DNA of 64,000 nucleotides from the NCBI RefSeq assembly GCF_008831285.2, contig NC_045139.1, positions 28,182,808-28,246,807 on the forward strand, read 5' to 3'. The stretch comes from Nymphaea colorata (lineage: Eukaryota; Streptophyta; Magnoliopsida; Nymphaeales; Nymphaeaceae). Both the position numbers and the translations under genes were made by a program. Under the pieces are notes generated by a model. It saw nothing but the letters and a program-made list of their open reading frames with translations. It did not search any database and was not told where the DNA came from. This document shows positions 45,779 through 57,889 of the stretch, in pieces. The stretch's first letter is position 1; each line of letters starts with the position of its first letter.

Positions 45779-46900
45779 AAAGAGAGAGAGAGAGAGAGAG
45801 AGAGTTTTGTCAAATTTCACATTTTAGCATTCTATTACGTGTAAACAAGATCTAGATTTTTTGGATCTAATTACATCCGACTTAGTTTTGGAATACAAAT
45901 AAAAGGTCCCAACCATAACAAATGCTCCAAAGAACTCCAACCGATACTTTTGAACACCAAATCTCCATATTTAAGTGCTCTTGAGACTAATATACTTCAG
46001 ACTTAATGTTGCTTGAGCGTCATTCTCCCGGGATCTCTACGTAGTATGAACAAGCAATACTACTGAACTTGCATTGAATTACTGAACTTGCATTAGCATG
46101 TAGAAACCCGAATACAAACTCTGTCACAATACTAAACCATCAAATTCAAGAAATCACAATAAAAAAAAAATAACAAAGGCAAGTACCACAGGAGGTAAAG
46201 TGACGACAATTACCGCTAGAATGAGGTAGAGAGTTTTGTAGCCGATGGTTGGGATGGCGCTGGTGTTACAGCTCTCAGATTCAGCCTTGTGCATGGCAGT
46301 TGAGGTCTCCAACACTTGGATGGGGAACAAAGGAAGGTCCACTACATCACCAAATATTAGGTCTTCAGAACCATGTGGACCATTTCCAGATCACTGAAAC
46401 GGTAGACAATTTTCCTACAACAAAAGAAACATGCTTTTGTGTTTTATTATGTATATGCACAAACATTTGATTAGTTTATTTCCTTCTAGCAAGGGAACCA
46501 TAGTTTTGGTTTGATTCTTTCTAAACAACTCTTTGTTCATGGCTTTTCTTCATTCAGGGTCTTAACTAGTTTTCTAAAAGGTTGATGGTTTATGGTGAGA
46601 GTAGATGTTAAGGACATAATACTGGTACTTGGTTGATAGTTTACTAAATTCTATGTTTTTCAAAGAGATGTTTGAAACTGCAATACAAGATTGGAACAAT
46701 ATGGGTAAAAATCACTAAACCTACATGGAGGTCATGACACTGTAGAAGACCTTCTTACTCTGGGGACATTACTGTCAATGGACTGGGTTAGTGAAGGGCA
46801 TAATGAGTAATATTGTTGTTGAGATGGCGAGATGGATGGTTGGTATGGGTTTGTGAACTTGAGGAGGTTGAGTCATGAAGTTGAAAGTTCTACTTTCTAT
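44440..46900. other. Non-coding with microsatellites
   Basis: No supported gene. Contains (AT)n(AC)n at 45197-45226 and a long compound microsatellite at 45711-45804. A 62-codon minus ORF (46154-46342) has a hydrophobic C-terminus but no family resemblance. Confidence 0.45.
45711..45804. repeat. Compound microsatellite (AT)n(GT)n(AG)n
   Basis: About 46 bp of AT, then about 22 bp of GT, then about 26 bp of AG, uninterrupted apart from one AA. Confidence 0.95.
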
Positions 46901-47009
46901 AGGGTTAGGAGAAGCATGGAAGGAGATGGACGCAAATGATCTGAAACCCGCATAGAAGAAGACACAGTAGAGTTGAAGTCATCACAAACAAGTAAAAACA
47001 TCCTTAAAG

Positions 47010-49130
47010 GAGGTTATTGTGATGATTCATTGTAGTTATGATGACTATGTGTCTCCCCCTCATAATGAATCAAAGTAGGAAAATATAGTTCATCTTCAAA
47101 GAATTTGACATCTTTTGAGATGTAAAATTTCTTGGTGATAGGATCAAAGAATTTGAAATGTTCTTGGAGATAGAATAACCAACAAAAGCACATTTGATGG
47201 TGTGTTGTCAAATGTGTTTTAGTAACTTATTTCAAAACAGTTGTTGGCGATGGATGAAGCATTTAAACCGAAAACTTTCGAATGACTCGTAGAAACGTAT
47301 CATTGGGTCAAAATTGCCATAGGAGCAATATTTTCAAGTCTCTTGTTGGGAAGTCTATTAGTTATATAGCATGATGTAGCAATGTTGTTTGCCCAGTATC
47401 CATATGTCATGTTCATGGAAACATTTCAACAACATTATTTTGCTTTGGTGTTGTTGCACATATCATTTGAGGCAATATTCCTTTATGTGACAAAGAAATC
47501 CTACAATATTTCATTAACATATTGGCCAGTGCCATTATCAAAACCAATTTTTTTAATTTTTGTTCTAAATTGAGTCAAAATCATTTGACAAAAATTTGAA
47601 GAAATTTAGAAACCTCACGCTTATGTTTTATAAAATAGATTCACATTGCCATTGACTTGTCCTCAATAAACATTACATAATATCAAAATCGAAAGATAGA
47701 ATCAAGTGGTGTGGTATCCTACACATGAGAATGAACAAGATCAAATATAATGCAATTACATTCAACAACATGATTAAAGGGCAAACAAGTAGACTTTGCA
47801 AATTCACAAGCATCACATGACTTTGTAGAAATAGATAGTTTAGGAAACAATGTTGTGACAATTTTATGAGAAGCATGACTTAATCTAGAATGCTACAAAC
47901 CTGACAGTTCATTAGATGAAACATGATTACACAACGTAAATGTCTTAGAATCTAAAAGATATAGACCACCTCACTGGATGCCTCTACCAATCTCATTCTT
48001 CAATTCTTTGTCCTTGGAAACGACATCTTTAACCAAGAAAATAGCAAGATAGTTATGTGTAAGAATAATCTTGTTTATGGATAAAAGATTGGTGGAAATC
48101 TTATGGACATGAAAACCTCAGATTCTTCACCATCACACAGAAATTTCACGTGACTTGAATCAGCAACCCACATGGCTGAACCATCAGCAGCAAACATAAG
48201 TTTGAAATTTTTATTTAAATCATTCAAAATGATAGGCTGGTTGATTATGTGTTCACTGGCTCCAAAGCCAACTACCCTATTCATGACAAGAGAATGTAAA
48301 GAAAAAGCAGATGTACCGGGATTGGCATCAATATTGGTTGCATTAAAAAATGATTGAGACGATCAAATTTGTTTTTGCCATTTGAGTAAAAAATTTCATC
48401 ATCACTTCCTTAGTGAGAGAGTTGTCTATTGTGTTCTTTTTATTGGGCTTTTGAGGGATGCCTTTGTCATGTGGTGGCTTGTTGACAAGGTCTCAATACT
48501 TGTCTCACGTGTGGCAAAACTTTTGGCAATAAGTTCACTTGAAGTGTGGTTGATTTTTAGGATTATCATGAGAGGTAAAGACACTCGATGAGCTGTTCAT
48601 GGCTGAACCTTGCCCTTTGGAAAGATATTCAACCTTGTCACGATACTGAACAGGTTGTAACAGGTTGTACGTTGGGGATAGTGGGACAGTGGGACTTGAA
48701 GTAATCAATTTTTTGAGAGCTACCTCTTGCTAGATCATGGCACAAATAGAGTTGAAGGATGGAAGACAAGTTATCACTGTGAAGGTGCTCAATTATTGAC
48801 TAAGTCTACAATGAACTTCAAAAATCTTGTCCTTTTTAAGGCATTGTTGTTGCACCTTGAAATCAATAGTAGGTGGACGATACATAAACAATTCATCAAA
48901 CATTCCTCGATGGGTATCCACATGCACATTATATAATTTACCTTCACACATAAATCTAACAACTTCATTTTGCAATTCATAGATACAAGTAATATTATCT
49001 AGCTGGTTGTAGACTTCTTTAACGACGTCCCACATCTCTTTAGCGGTTTCCATGAACATAAGCCCTTTGCCGATTCGAGGCTCCGTGCAATTGTATAACC
49101 ATGACATGACCATGTCATTTTTAGATTTCT
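47010..49130 (-). mobile_element. Ty1/copia retrotransposon relic 2 (gag to integrase)
   Basis: Minus-strand order: gag 49113-48793 (MSWLYNCTEPRIGKG, TAKEMWDVVKEVYNQLDN, YELQNEVV, DELFMYRPP); a broken zinc knuckle near 48530 (CHT-stop-DKY-stop-DLVNKPPHDK); protease 48284-48075 (GASEHIINQP, FAADGSAMWVADSS); a pre-integrase finger and integrase core about 47950-47660 (RLGHASHKIVTTLFP, CDACEFAKS, FDLVHSHV, YYVMFIEDKSMAMWIYF); integrase C-terminal part 47540-47014 (TPKQNNVVE, then EHFKFFDPITKKFYISKDVKFFE). Frames shift repeatedly. RT and RNase H are absent, because the sequence left of 47000 is not copia-like beyond a short linker. No LTRs were found. It is a different family from the element at 3.4-8.5 kb. 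Confidence 0.85.
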
Positions 49131-49955
49131 ATTGTGCATACTTTAGGCCTATTTTTTTCAGTTTACATACTTGAAATGTAGCCAAGTTTTCCTTTACTGT
49201 AGAGAAAAAGTTTTGCTGCCTTGGTTCAACTAATGTAGTTGGTGCTTGAAAAAGAGTCGCAACTATTTAATTGAGATGATCATTTTCTTGAACCACAAGT
49301 TTTGAATGGTTGGAGTCATCACTGGACCTAGAAAACCCTTAGTGCTGCATTTGCATCTCCTCAACCTTCCACCCCTAAATTCCTCCTCCAAAGGTAAATG
49401 AAAGCAAATATTTACACAAAGAAACTTTTTTCTGGTGTATAATAGTAAAATAAACAATTATGGATGCTAACATATCACACACGAGGATTGGATATAGTGA
49501 TTACCTTATATAACTTTAAATATTGTTTTCTTGGATGTAGAACCTATATATTCAAATTTTGTTAAGACTACAAAATCACCTCTCAATCTTTACACGTATC
49601 AGATTTGGATGTCCCTACGGAAATCAAATATCTATCCCAAAAAGGCTATATATGGAATATCATTTTATAATTACAATCTTATATCAATTTTCCTATTGAG
49701 TTTTATTTGAAATTGCATTGTTATGAAATTCCATATATGTTATATCCAAATTATTGACAATCCTAAAGGATATCTTGAATAACAGGAAACAAATGAATAG
49801 GATCTTTCTCCTCATATAAGACAAGACAGTGGATCTTATCTATCTTCGACTCTTCTAAAAGCCTAAAGGGCAAGGAAAATTTATTTTCCAAAAAAAGGAA
49901 CAAAATGAAATGATTGTATGGGCTGACACATCATGTTAGGTCATTCTATAGTTTC

Positions 49956-49963
49956 TATATAAA
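49956..49963 (+). promoter_or_regulatory. TATA box of the CYP707A-like gene
   Basis: TATATAAA lies 154 bp upstream of the ATG at 50117, with a pyrimidine-rich stretch after it. Position and sequence suit a plant core promoter, so the promoter of this broken gene seems preserved. Confidence 0.6.
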
Positions 49964-50301
49964 CCCATTACCACTACATCTACTTCATGTTCTACTGCTG
50001 ATTGCAAAATATCTTTCCTGACCTCTTCTTTTCCCCCATTTCTTTCTAGGCCTATATTTCATCAGTACATATTGGAAAAATAAAGTAAAATAAAGAAGAA
50101 AGAGTAATCAAAGAAAATGTTGCTTGAAGTTGCATGTCTCCTCATCTTTCTCTTCACGTTCTTATTTCTTGTTAATCTCAAAAGATCGAGATGGCTTGAT
50201 GCAAAGCTTCCTCCAGGATCCATGGGGCTCGCATACTTTGGTGAAACCCATGAACTCTACTCTCAAAACCCATCCATCTTCTTCGGACATCGGCAAAATA
50301 G

Positions 50302-52284
50302 GTACTCTTTTTCTCTCACTTCATTTTCCTTTTTTTCTTTTTTAAATTATATTTTATCATTCTTTTATTTCAGATCTCCAAATTTTAAAATGCTTATAAA
50401 CATGTTAGGCCTAGATCTTCAGTATTATATGTATTTTTTCTTCCATTTGCATCACACTATACGTTTTTGTTTTGCCATTTTCAGTTGAAAATACACTTGC
50501 TACATTGTATTATTGAAATTGTATTTTATTATCTTACGCATAAACCATTAATCCTACATTTGCAGTTTATAATTGTCGTTTCAATTATTTGAATGAATTA
50601 ACACTTATAAAGTACAACTCTTGTGAACACCATGGCCCAGAAAAATGCAGGGCACCATGGCTAAATTATTTTGCTCATAGAAAGTAAAGGAAATGTTGAG
50701 AGAGAGAGAGGGAGAGAGAGACCTCCCTCTCGGTGTAAGAGAGAAAGAGGAATCAACAATCCTCAATAGAGAGACTTCCTCTCTCGGTGTGAGAAAGAAA
50801 GAGGAATCAACATTACTCAAATACCATCTTCCAACTAGAAGTTGAAGGGATACAAAACCAAGTGCACAAAAACCACAATACCAAATAAAAAAAAAATTGA
50901 ACCAGGCCATAAAAAGGCCAAAAGAAGAGAGCATGCCATCCAAAACCAGGCCATGAAAAGGTCACAAAACATACCACCCAATTCATAAGCACAACAAATT
51001 GAAAACATCATTAGAACAGAAAAAACCAGGCCACTCAAAGGACATAAAAAAACACACCAAACAAGATATACCCAGTCCAAGAACATGTTAGATTTAAGTA
51101 GCGAAAAAAATCCAGAACCAAGCAACAATAGCAGCAAAACCTCAGCGACAAAGCCAAGCAGGAACATCAGAACCCTAACAACAATCTAACAACTAACACC
51201 AATGGCAACAGCTAACTCCGATGGCAGAATTCCAACAACCCAACAGTAATGATCGAATTGGTGATGATAGAAGAAAAATAACCCACTTGCAACGATAGCA
51301 CCCAAACCTGAATAAAAGATGCTATGGGTATGAAACTTTCATACGTCATTTTAATAATGACAAAAAATATCATCATTAACACAAAAAGAAACTTTTTGTA
51401 GTGAAGGAAACTGCAAAAAAAGAAAAATTCAGAATTTGGTAATGGTATCGGTAAAAGTAAAACTTGTCAATCTTTATATGCATATCATTATGATCAATAT
51501 ACCCCTTTAAAAGCAATATATATATATATTATTTTTTTTGTGTCCTACTCACAGCATTATTTCATACTTATTTTGTTATTTTATACACATTATCTCATAC
51601 ATAATTACATATATCTCTTGTTATTTCATATACATTATCTCATACTTATGTTTAACATCACCTCATATGTTTGTTATTATCTCATACATTTGTCATATTT
51701 TATACATCTTTTGTTATCTCATACATATTAACTCATACCCTTGTTATTATCTCATATTACTCCTTGTCATTTTCTCAAATACTAAGGGTATGAAATAACC
51801 GCAGACGTTACATGTGAGTATCAAAGTAAGTATGCATATTGGTAATTGAGTTTACAACCAGCGTAGCATTAAAGTAAATAATATGCATATTGGTAATAAG
51901 GTTCGTTTACAACAAGCGTACACTCACTCGTTAAATACATGGAACATTATATAGCAACAGTAGAACCTACAACCTAAATAACACGGCAGGATGTAGAACC
52001 CAGCTATAACAGGGCCCTGAAAAAGGCAAAACCCAAACCCTCTCGATGGCAGGGCCCAAAACCCAGCAGCTAAACCCATCGACAAATCGTAACCCAATGG
52101 CAATAGTAATAGAACCTCAATGGCAGACAACAGCAACTCCTAGAGGCAGAAAGAACGGTGACATCGGCAAGACCGAGTGACAGAATCCACTAGCAAAACC
52201 CAATGGCAACCCACCATCAAGCCCATTAGCTAAAGAAAGAGAGAGAGAGAGAGAGAGACTAAAAACTGAAATGTCCCCATGCAG
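50302..52284 (+). other. Intron 1 of the P450 gene, repeat-filled
   Basis: 1,983 bp. It contains a ~65-bp tandem duplication with GA runs (about 50700-50820, CCTCTCTCGGTGTGAGA in both), a CATACATTATCTCATA-rich element (51470-51850), and a short duplicated block ATGCATATTGGTAAT (51830 and 51883). Confidence 0.7.
51470..51850 (+). repeat. TTATCTCATAC-rich repeat element, copy 1
   Basis: The interior is a degenerate minisatellite of CATACATTATCTCATA words. The edges are ATGATCAATATACCCCTTT (left) and AAAGTAAGTATGCATATTGG (right). It is the reverse complement of 59500-59875, edges included, so both are copies of one element. Confidence 0.7.
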
Positions 52285-53009
52285 ATACGGGGATGTGTTC
52301 AAAACGCATGTGTTGGGGTACCCGAGCGTGATGTTAGCGGGGCCAGACGATGTTAAGTTCGTGCTTGCAAGTCGCTCGGAGCTGTTCAAGCCAACGTACC
52401 CAAGGAACAAGATGACGCTGATCGGGCCCTCGGCCTTGTTCTTCCACGAAGGCGACTACCACATGCGACTGAGGAAGCCGGTTCAGGCCTCCCTTCTCCC
52501 CGACTCCATCCGCTCCACCGTCGCCGACGTCGATGCAGTTGCCATATCCGTCCTGGCTTCGTGGAGCCATGGCAATGTTGTCCACGTCTTCTCCGGGATA
52601 AAGCAGGTGAAGGTTTTTCCTTTTGCTCTTCTGGTTTTTACCAGGATGTCCCATGTGTGCTCAGATCTGTTTATGCTTGCTATATATTCCAACCGAAAAA
52701 GGAGATTGCAATAGTCGCCTGGAGTTGTAAAGTGTTAGATTTTGAATCTATTCGAGCTTTTAACACGTTCAACTTAAAATCTCAATTGGATTCTTGTCCA
52801 TTGGCCACCGTTAAAGACTTGATTGAGTTGGACATTCAACAAATCGATCCCCGTTCATGAATATCAGACTAACATCCAAACATGATTTCAAATCACGCCA
52901 GGCCCGAACAAAAGGAATTTAAAGTCACATCGGCAATTAGACATTTGATTCATTCACGTAGTGTGCACCACCATTGCATATAAACCATTATTGATTGGTC
53001 ATGCCAAAT

Positions 53010-53370
53010 TACCGATCACTTGCGTAATTAAAAAATATTTTAAATAAAATGTGAAACTTCTAATATGTTTATAAACATTAATTTAATATAAATCATGTTT
53101 TAGTTTAAGTCATTTTTGTAAAAAACAAAAAATAATCTTTCTATTATAAAAAAAATTTCAAGTTATAAGAGTCATGCTTTTTTTTATTATTTAAAAACAT
53201 TATTTAAGTAAGAAAACAATTAACTTAATGTATGTTTCTCACCAAAACAAACACTTTTAAGATCATATTTATACGGCATTTTATTTATAAGGTTAGATTA
53301 CAAAAGAAAAAATCAATACATTAATAATTAATCTTAATCAATCTGGCTTTGTTTCTTGCCCAACTGGTTT
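53010..53370. mobile_element. TA-flanked MITE, copy 3
   Basis: In intron 2. Shares long blocks with 21936-22284 (AATATGTTTATAAACATTAA, TTAACTTAATGTATGTTTCT, TTTTAAGATCATATTTATA), in the same orientation. Its right end GTTTCTTGCCCAACTGGTTT matches the family terminus. The left terminus is degenerate. A long (TA)n(GA)n run follows. Confidence 0.75.
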
Positions 53371-53374
53371 GCTT

Positions 53375-53379
<5 letters not shown>

Positions 53380-53441
<62 letters not shown>
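53380..53441. repeat. (TA)n(GA)n microsatellite
   Basis: About 42 bp of TA followed by about 18 bp of GA, lying between two MITE copies. Confidence 0.95.
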
Positions 53442-53765
53442 TAGAAACCATACCATTAGGTCACAGAAAAAAGCCAGTTGCTTTAATTTTTTTATGAAAA
53501 TTATATTAAAATAAAATATAAACACCTTAATATATTTATAAATACTATAAAACATGTTTTGGTTTAAATGGTTTTTTATGAAATATGTGGATGTCACTAT
53601 TATGAAAATGTGGATGCTACGAGACTCGTTCATTTTTTATTATTAAAAAAACATTGTTAAAAACTCGTTCATCTTATTCTTATGATCATATCGATAAGGT
53701 TAGATTATAAAAGAAACACTTTAAAAATAAAAGTTAACGCGTCTTGTTTACTGGTTTTAAATGAA
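53442..53765. mobile_element. TA-flanked MITE, copy 4 (degenerate)
   Basis: In intron 2, in the same orientation as copy 3. Blocks ATAAACACCTTAATATATTT, GATCATATCGATAAGGTTAG and CGTCTTGTTTACTGGTTTT align with the family. The interior is shortened around 53640-53670. Confidence 0.65.
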
Positions 53766-54194
53766 TAACCCGAGGTGGGTAATTTTTTAATTTCCTCATG
53801 AAAACAGTGTTATCAGAAAACCTATGTGCCTGAAAACTCCCTTTCCATGCCGTCCAAACAAATTTTGCGTCCAAAACCCCTTATTATTAGGAGTGTAGCC
53901 AAGCACGCCCTTTTAGTTTGGACCTATTCCAGCTTTTACCAAATTCAACTTAGAATCTCGATTGACTTTCGGTCCATTGGCCACCATTAACACTTGATTG
54001 AGTTAGACATTCATCAGTCTCCAACTTGGATTCGGTTATGAAGCTGTATACTAGATCCAAATATGATTTCAAATCATGTCAGGGCCGAACAAAGCAATTT
54101 AAAGTCACACCGGTAATCAGACATTTGATCGATTTATGTAGTGGGCAATTCCTTTGTGTGGGTATATATATATATATAAAGAGAGAGAGAGAGA

Positions 54195-54582
54195 GAAATT
54201 AGTAGAAACTAGACTGTTAAGTCAGGAAAAAAACGAGACACTCCAATTTTTTTGCTAAAAATTATATTAAATAGAATATAAACATCTTAATGTATTTATA
54301 AAAACTATTTTCTTATAAAAACAGTTTTTATTTAATATTTTTTTAAATAAAAAAGTGGATTTTTCTATTATCAAAATGTTGATGATATAATAGTTATTCA
54401 TTTTTTATTATTATAAAAACACTGTTAAAGTAAAAAAAGTGATCAACTTTATCTGTGTTTTGCATCAACCTATTCTTAAGATCATATCAACAAGGTTAAT
54501 TAGATTATAAAAAAAAAACACTTCAAATATCAAAATTGAAGGGTCATGTTTTTGTCCCTGACCTAGTATCTACCAATATATA
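54195..54582. mobile_element. TA-flanked MITE, copy 5
   Basis: In intron 2, ending about 65 bp before exon 3. The termini pair imperfectly: TAGTAGAAACTAGACTGTTA...GTCAGG at the left, and, reversed, TGGTAGATACTAGGTCAGGG at the right. It is flanked by (TA)n on both sides. Confidence 0.7.
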
Positions 54583-55324
54583 TATATACACACACACAAA
54601 TGGGTGAACTTTAATTGATCACCTTGTCATACGAGCTGGTTTATGCAGTATACGTTTAACGTAGGTATCACTTCTATCCTTGGGAGATTGGAGGACAGCT
54701 GCAGGGAGGAACTGAGGAGAAACTATTCCATCATAGAAAAAGGCTATAATTCTTTCCCTAACAAGTTTTCCGGTACATTATACTCCAAAGCCCTCATGGT
54801 AAACCCAAGTCTGCCTCGTCTGTTATATTCTTATTTCACGTGCACTTATATTGTCGCGCCCGTTTCAGATTTTCGCATCATTCGCAACACTTTTCATTAT
54901 TGTAACAGAGAACATAAAACAAAAATATTGTGTATATGCATAGCAAGATCTTTAATGTCCGGAACAGAACCAAAAATACCTCTCACATAAAATAGTTTAA
55001 AAAAGGAAAAAACGACAAAAATGAAAAGGTGAAAATACATGAACATCTTGTTCTACCCATACACCCAATGCGCTTTATTTATACTCCATGTTCTCGGAAG
55101 TCCGTTTCAATCCGAGTGCTGGTCCAATTAAACTGGATAACCATGACAAAACAAGTCATCCTGTGAGGATAAAATGGTAAAAGTGCAAATGTATTTTTCT
55201 CAAATGTCAAAATTCCCTTTGATAAAATGGAAGATCCTAAACAAATTTAGTGATATTGGTGACCCCAAATACAGAAGTCGATCCGAAGGACGTCAGATCG
55301 ACTTAAACATTAATGTTTTCCATG

Positions 55325-55510
55325 TGGGTAGTGGCGGCGGAGTCACAGGAGCCGGCAGGGACCCTAGTCCTCTTAGAAGAAAATTAAATTTACATGTAAA
55401 ACTTACAAAATTTTATTTGTCTTATATAAAAGTTTTGAAAATTTATATTTTGAGATTGATTACTGTTAAAACTTTTTGATACTATAATTTGGCCTCCTTC
55501 CTGAAAAATG
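55325..55510. repeat. Small hAT-like repeat, copy in the P450 deletion interval
   Basis: Starts GTGGCGGCGGAGTCACAGG and ends near GGCCTCCTTCC. The interior (AAAATTTTATTTGTCTTATATAAA) matches 56150-56300. The GGCGGAG/GGCCTCC ends resemble the element at 9771. No target duplication was confirmed. Confidence 0.45.
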
Positions 55511-55823
55511 CCTTGCACAAAATGCCTTGCACTGCTCTACATGTGGGTTTATCTAACTTTAGGTGGATCACACCAAAACCATTTGATGGAGTAATCAAAT
55601 GGCCAAAAGGAGTCGGTCAAGGAATAAAGCAAGACATTTTAAATCCAACTTTAGCATTACATCACATTTTTTTATTTCATGATTTTCTCTCAACTATCGA
55701 TTTACAAAAAGACTAAGTGCTGAAATTGTATTAATGTAGTATGTAAGTGCCTAGCATCTACCGATTTCTCATATATATAGATTCAAACTGTACCAAAATA
55801 TTAACTTAAAAAAAATATATAAT

Positions 55824-55868
<45 letters not shown>

Positions 55869-56149
55869 CACACATACATACATATGTGTGTGTGTTATAT
55901 GTGGATTGAAACTATCACAAAATATTAAGTAAAAAAATCTAATTTTTCCATATGTAGATCAGTTTCTGTGAATTGGCAAACCTAGGGAAACTATTTTTCC
56001 AGGGTTCATAACATAAGACTTTTGTATGGAATATCCATAATTTCATTTTTCAATCTTATATCCTTGGACATGCAATGTAGATGAGAACGAGTTACATGCG
56101 CCTCTGGGTGCGCGCAACACTTATATACCTAAGAAAAAGAAGGTAGGGA

Positions 56150-56300
56150 GAAGGGGTGGAGACAAGTGGGGAGCGGCCCCCATCTCAAAATAAAAGACAA
56201 AATTATATGTAGATTTTAAAAAATTTCACTTATCTTATATAAAAAATTTTGAAAACTATATTTGGCCGGTACAATTTTTTTGTTACCCGCCTCTGTAGGG
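56150..56300. repeat. Second copy of the same small repeat
   Basis: Shares AAATTTCACTTATCTTATAT, TTTTGAAAACTATATTTGGCC and GTTACCCGCCTCTGTAGG with the 55.3-kb copy. It lies about 90 bp before the heme-loop exon. Confidence 0.45.
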
Positions 56301-56699
56301 AGTGAGGTTTTCTCATTAACCAAACCTTAAAGGGATTCAGTTTTCGTCATTTTATGCAAGCTAAGTATTTTTCATCTATTGTTTTGCAGGTTTCACCAAG
56401 ACCAAATACCTTCTTGCCATTTGGTACTGGAATCCATTCTTGCCCTGGCAACGAATTCGCCAAGCTTGAGATGCTTGTGCTTGTCCACCATCTTGTAACC
56501 AAATATAGGTGGGTTTATGCACACAAACACACACACACTTGGGCATTTCATTTCAAATCTTTAAAAAAAAAATCAATTTACTATCCTTTTTCTAATAAAT
56601 CATAATAAATGCATCTATATTGTTAGACTTGTTTACAATGTGAGAAAATCATAAAGTTAATTCTGCAAATTTCAGATGGCATAGTTGGGTAACACATTT

Positions 56700-56960
56700 A
56701 GGAAAACAAATTCAGCTACCAGGCAAAACCTAGGCCACTAATTATTACTCAAAAATATTTAAATGAAATACAATTGTGCTAACATGTTTATGAATACTAA
56801 TTTAGTACAGGCAAGTTTAATGCTAGTTATTTCATGAAAATTATTGATTTTTCTTTTATAAAATTGTGATGTTACAAGAACATCTCCTTTTTATGTCTAG
56901 AAAAGCATTTGAGATCACTGTCAAAAACATAAAAAATAAAAAAAAATTAACGTGGAGTAA
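56700..56960. mobile_element. TA-flanked MITE, copy 6 (degenerate)
   Basis: In the last intron. Retains ACATGTTTATGAATACTAAT, TTAGTACAG and the AAAATTATTGATTTTTCTTT block of the family. Termini are largely lost. Confidence 0.5.
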
Positions 56961-57179
56961 TTTTATTTATCCACGGAAGGCCATCGACCTTAAAATTGAT
57001 AAAGTATGTCAATCTCTTATATATAGGCATTACAGTTGAGATAACTCCTTATTTGAGGGAGTTGTTACAAGATATTCATTATCGATAAAACGGTTCTTTG
57101 ATTTGTGCTCATAACTGTTTTTATAATCCATCGTCTTGATCCTTGCCACCATATTTGCAAACCATCCTTTCCATAATGT

Positions 57180-57284
57180 TGGCATCCATATCATATGTGT
57201 TGTGTTTTCAATCATGTTTGTACGGTTTAACTGCATGATAATACTATAAATTGGGAGACTAGTTTTTGTCCATTATGTAGTCTA

Positions 57285-57325
<41 letters not shown>

Positions 57326-57552
57326 GGATGTATGAACAGGGTGAATGGGAGAGTGTTGACGGGAAAGTTTTGGGGAGTGTTTTGGATTCAAAGGAAAAGA
57401 GGGGCTGCGGTTGCACAATACCAGTGAAGGATTGCCAAAGGATAATGAAACTCAATGTTGCAAAGGCGAACACACTCAGACTTCACGTCTCTCTCTGCTC
57501 GCAGGAAAGGGAAATTTTAAAATTTGCAAGGCAAGAAGTCTGAGTGTTAGTG

Positions 57553-57586
<34 letters not shown>

Positions 57587-57740
57587 TATACAAACACTCG
57601 TAGATTTTGTTGGCATCCTTATCATATGTGTTGTGTTTTCAATCATGTTTGTACGGTTTAACTTTTAACTGCATGATAATACTATGATTTGGGAGACTAG
57701 TTTTTGTCCATTATGTAGTCCAGTATATATACACACACAT
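57180..57740. repeat. Direct duplication in the last P450 intron
   Basis: About 130 bp around 57180-57300 (TCATATGTGTTGTGTTTTCA, GGGAGACTAGTTTTTGTCCA) recurs at 57612-57725. The block ACAAACACTCGTAGATTTT also occurs twice (57590 and 57745). The copies are separated by (GT)n(TA)n and an unrelated, more balanced segment (57330-57540). Confidence 0.8.
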
Positions 57741-57889
57741 ATACAAACACTCGTAGATTTTTGTCATGGTTAATGTAAAAAAATTGCAGGTGGGAGGTGG
57801 TAGAACCAAACGATGAGATCGAGTATCGACCATTCCTAATCCCAAAGAATGGCCTTCCAGCTAAATTTTGGAAAGCACTACATTACTAA

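Larger units (their letters stand above)
50117..57889 (+). pseudogene. CYP707A-like P450 (ABA 8'-hydroxylase family) lacking its central exons
   Basis: CYP707A enzymes in the ER 8'-hydroxylate abscisic acid, the main ABA breakdown step. Recognisable exons: 50117-50301 (membrane anchor, LPPGSMG, GETHELYSQNP), 52285-52606 (YGDVFKTHVLGYPSVMLAG, PSALFFHEGDYHMRLRK), 54649-54798 (YTFNVGITSILGRLE, IIEKGYNSFPNKFSGT), 56390-56508 (PRPNTFLPFGTGIHSCPGNE, the heme-Cys loop) and 57790-57889 (WEVVEPNDEIEYRPF, stop TAA). All junctions are GT...AG with matching phase. Between 54799 and 56389 I find none of the family's roughly 160-170 residues that carry the I-helix oxygen-activation motif, the K-helix ExxR and the PERF region. 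The remaining exons sum to 291 codons against roughly 460-480 normally. Without these motifs it should be inactive. It is probably a recent deletion pseudogene, and introns 1, 2 and the last are full of repeats. Confidence 0.85.

Noticed and set aside
46154-46342. 62-codon ORF with a hydrophobic tail
   Set aside because: It could encode a membrane peptide, but there is no family match, no promoter and no conservation evidence.
51538-51798. Tyr/Ile/Ser-rich ORFs (also 59551-59872, minus)
   Set aside because: Translations of the CATA/TATC minisatellite element.
55489-55716. 75-codon ORF tested as a possible missing P450 exon
   Set aside because: It has no I-helix, ExxR or PERF residues and no fitting splice sites.
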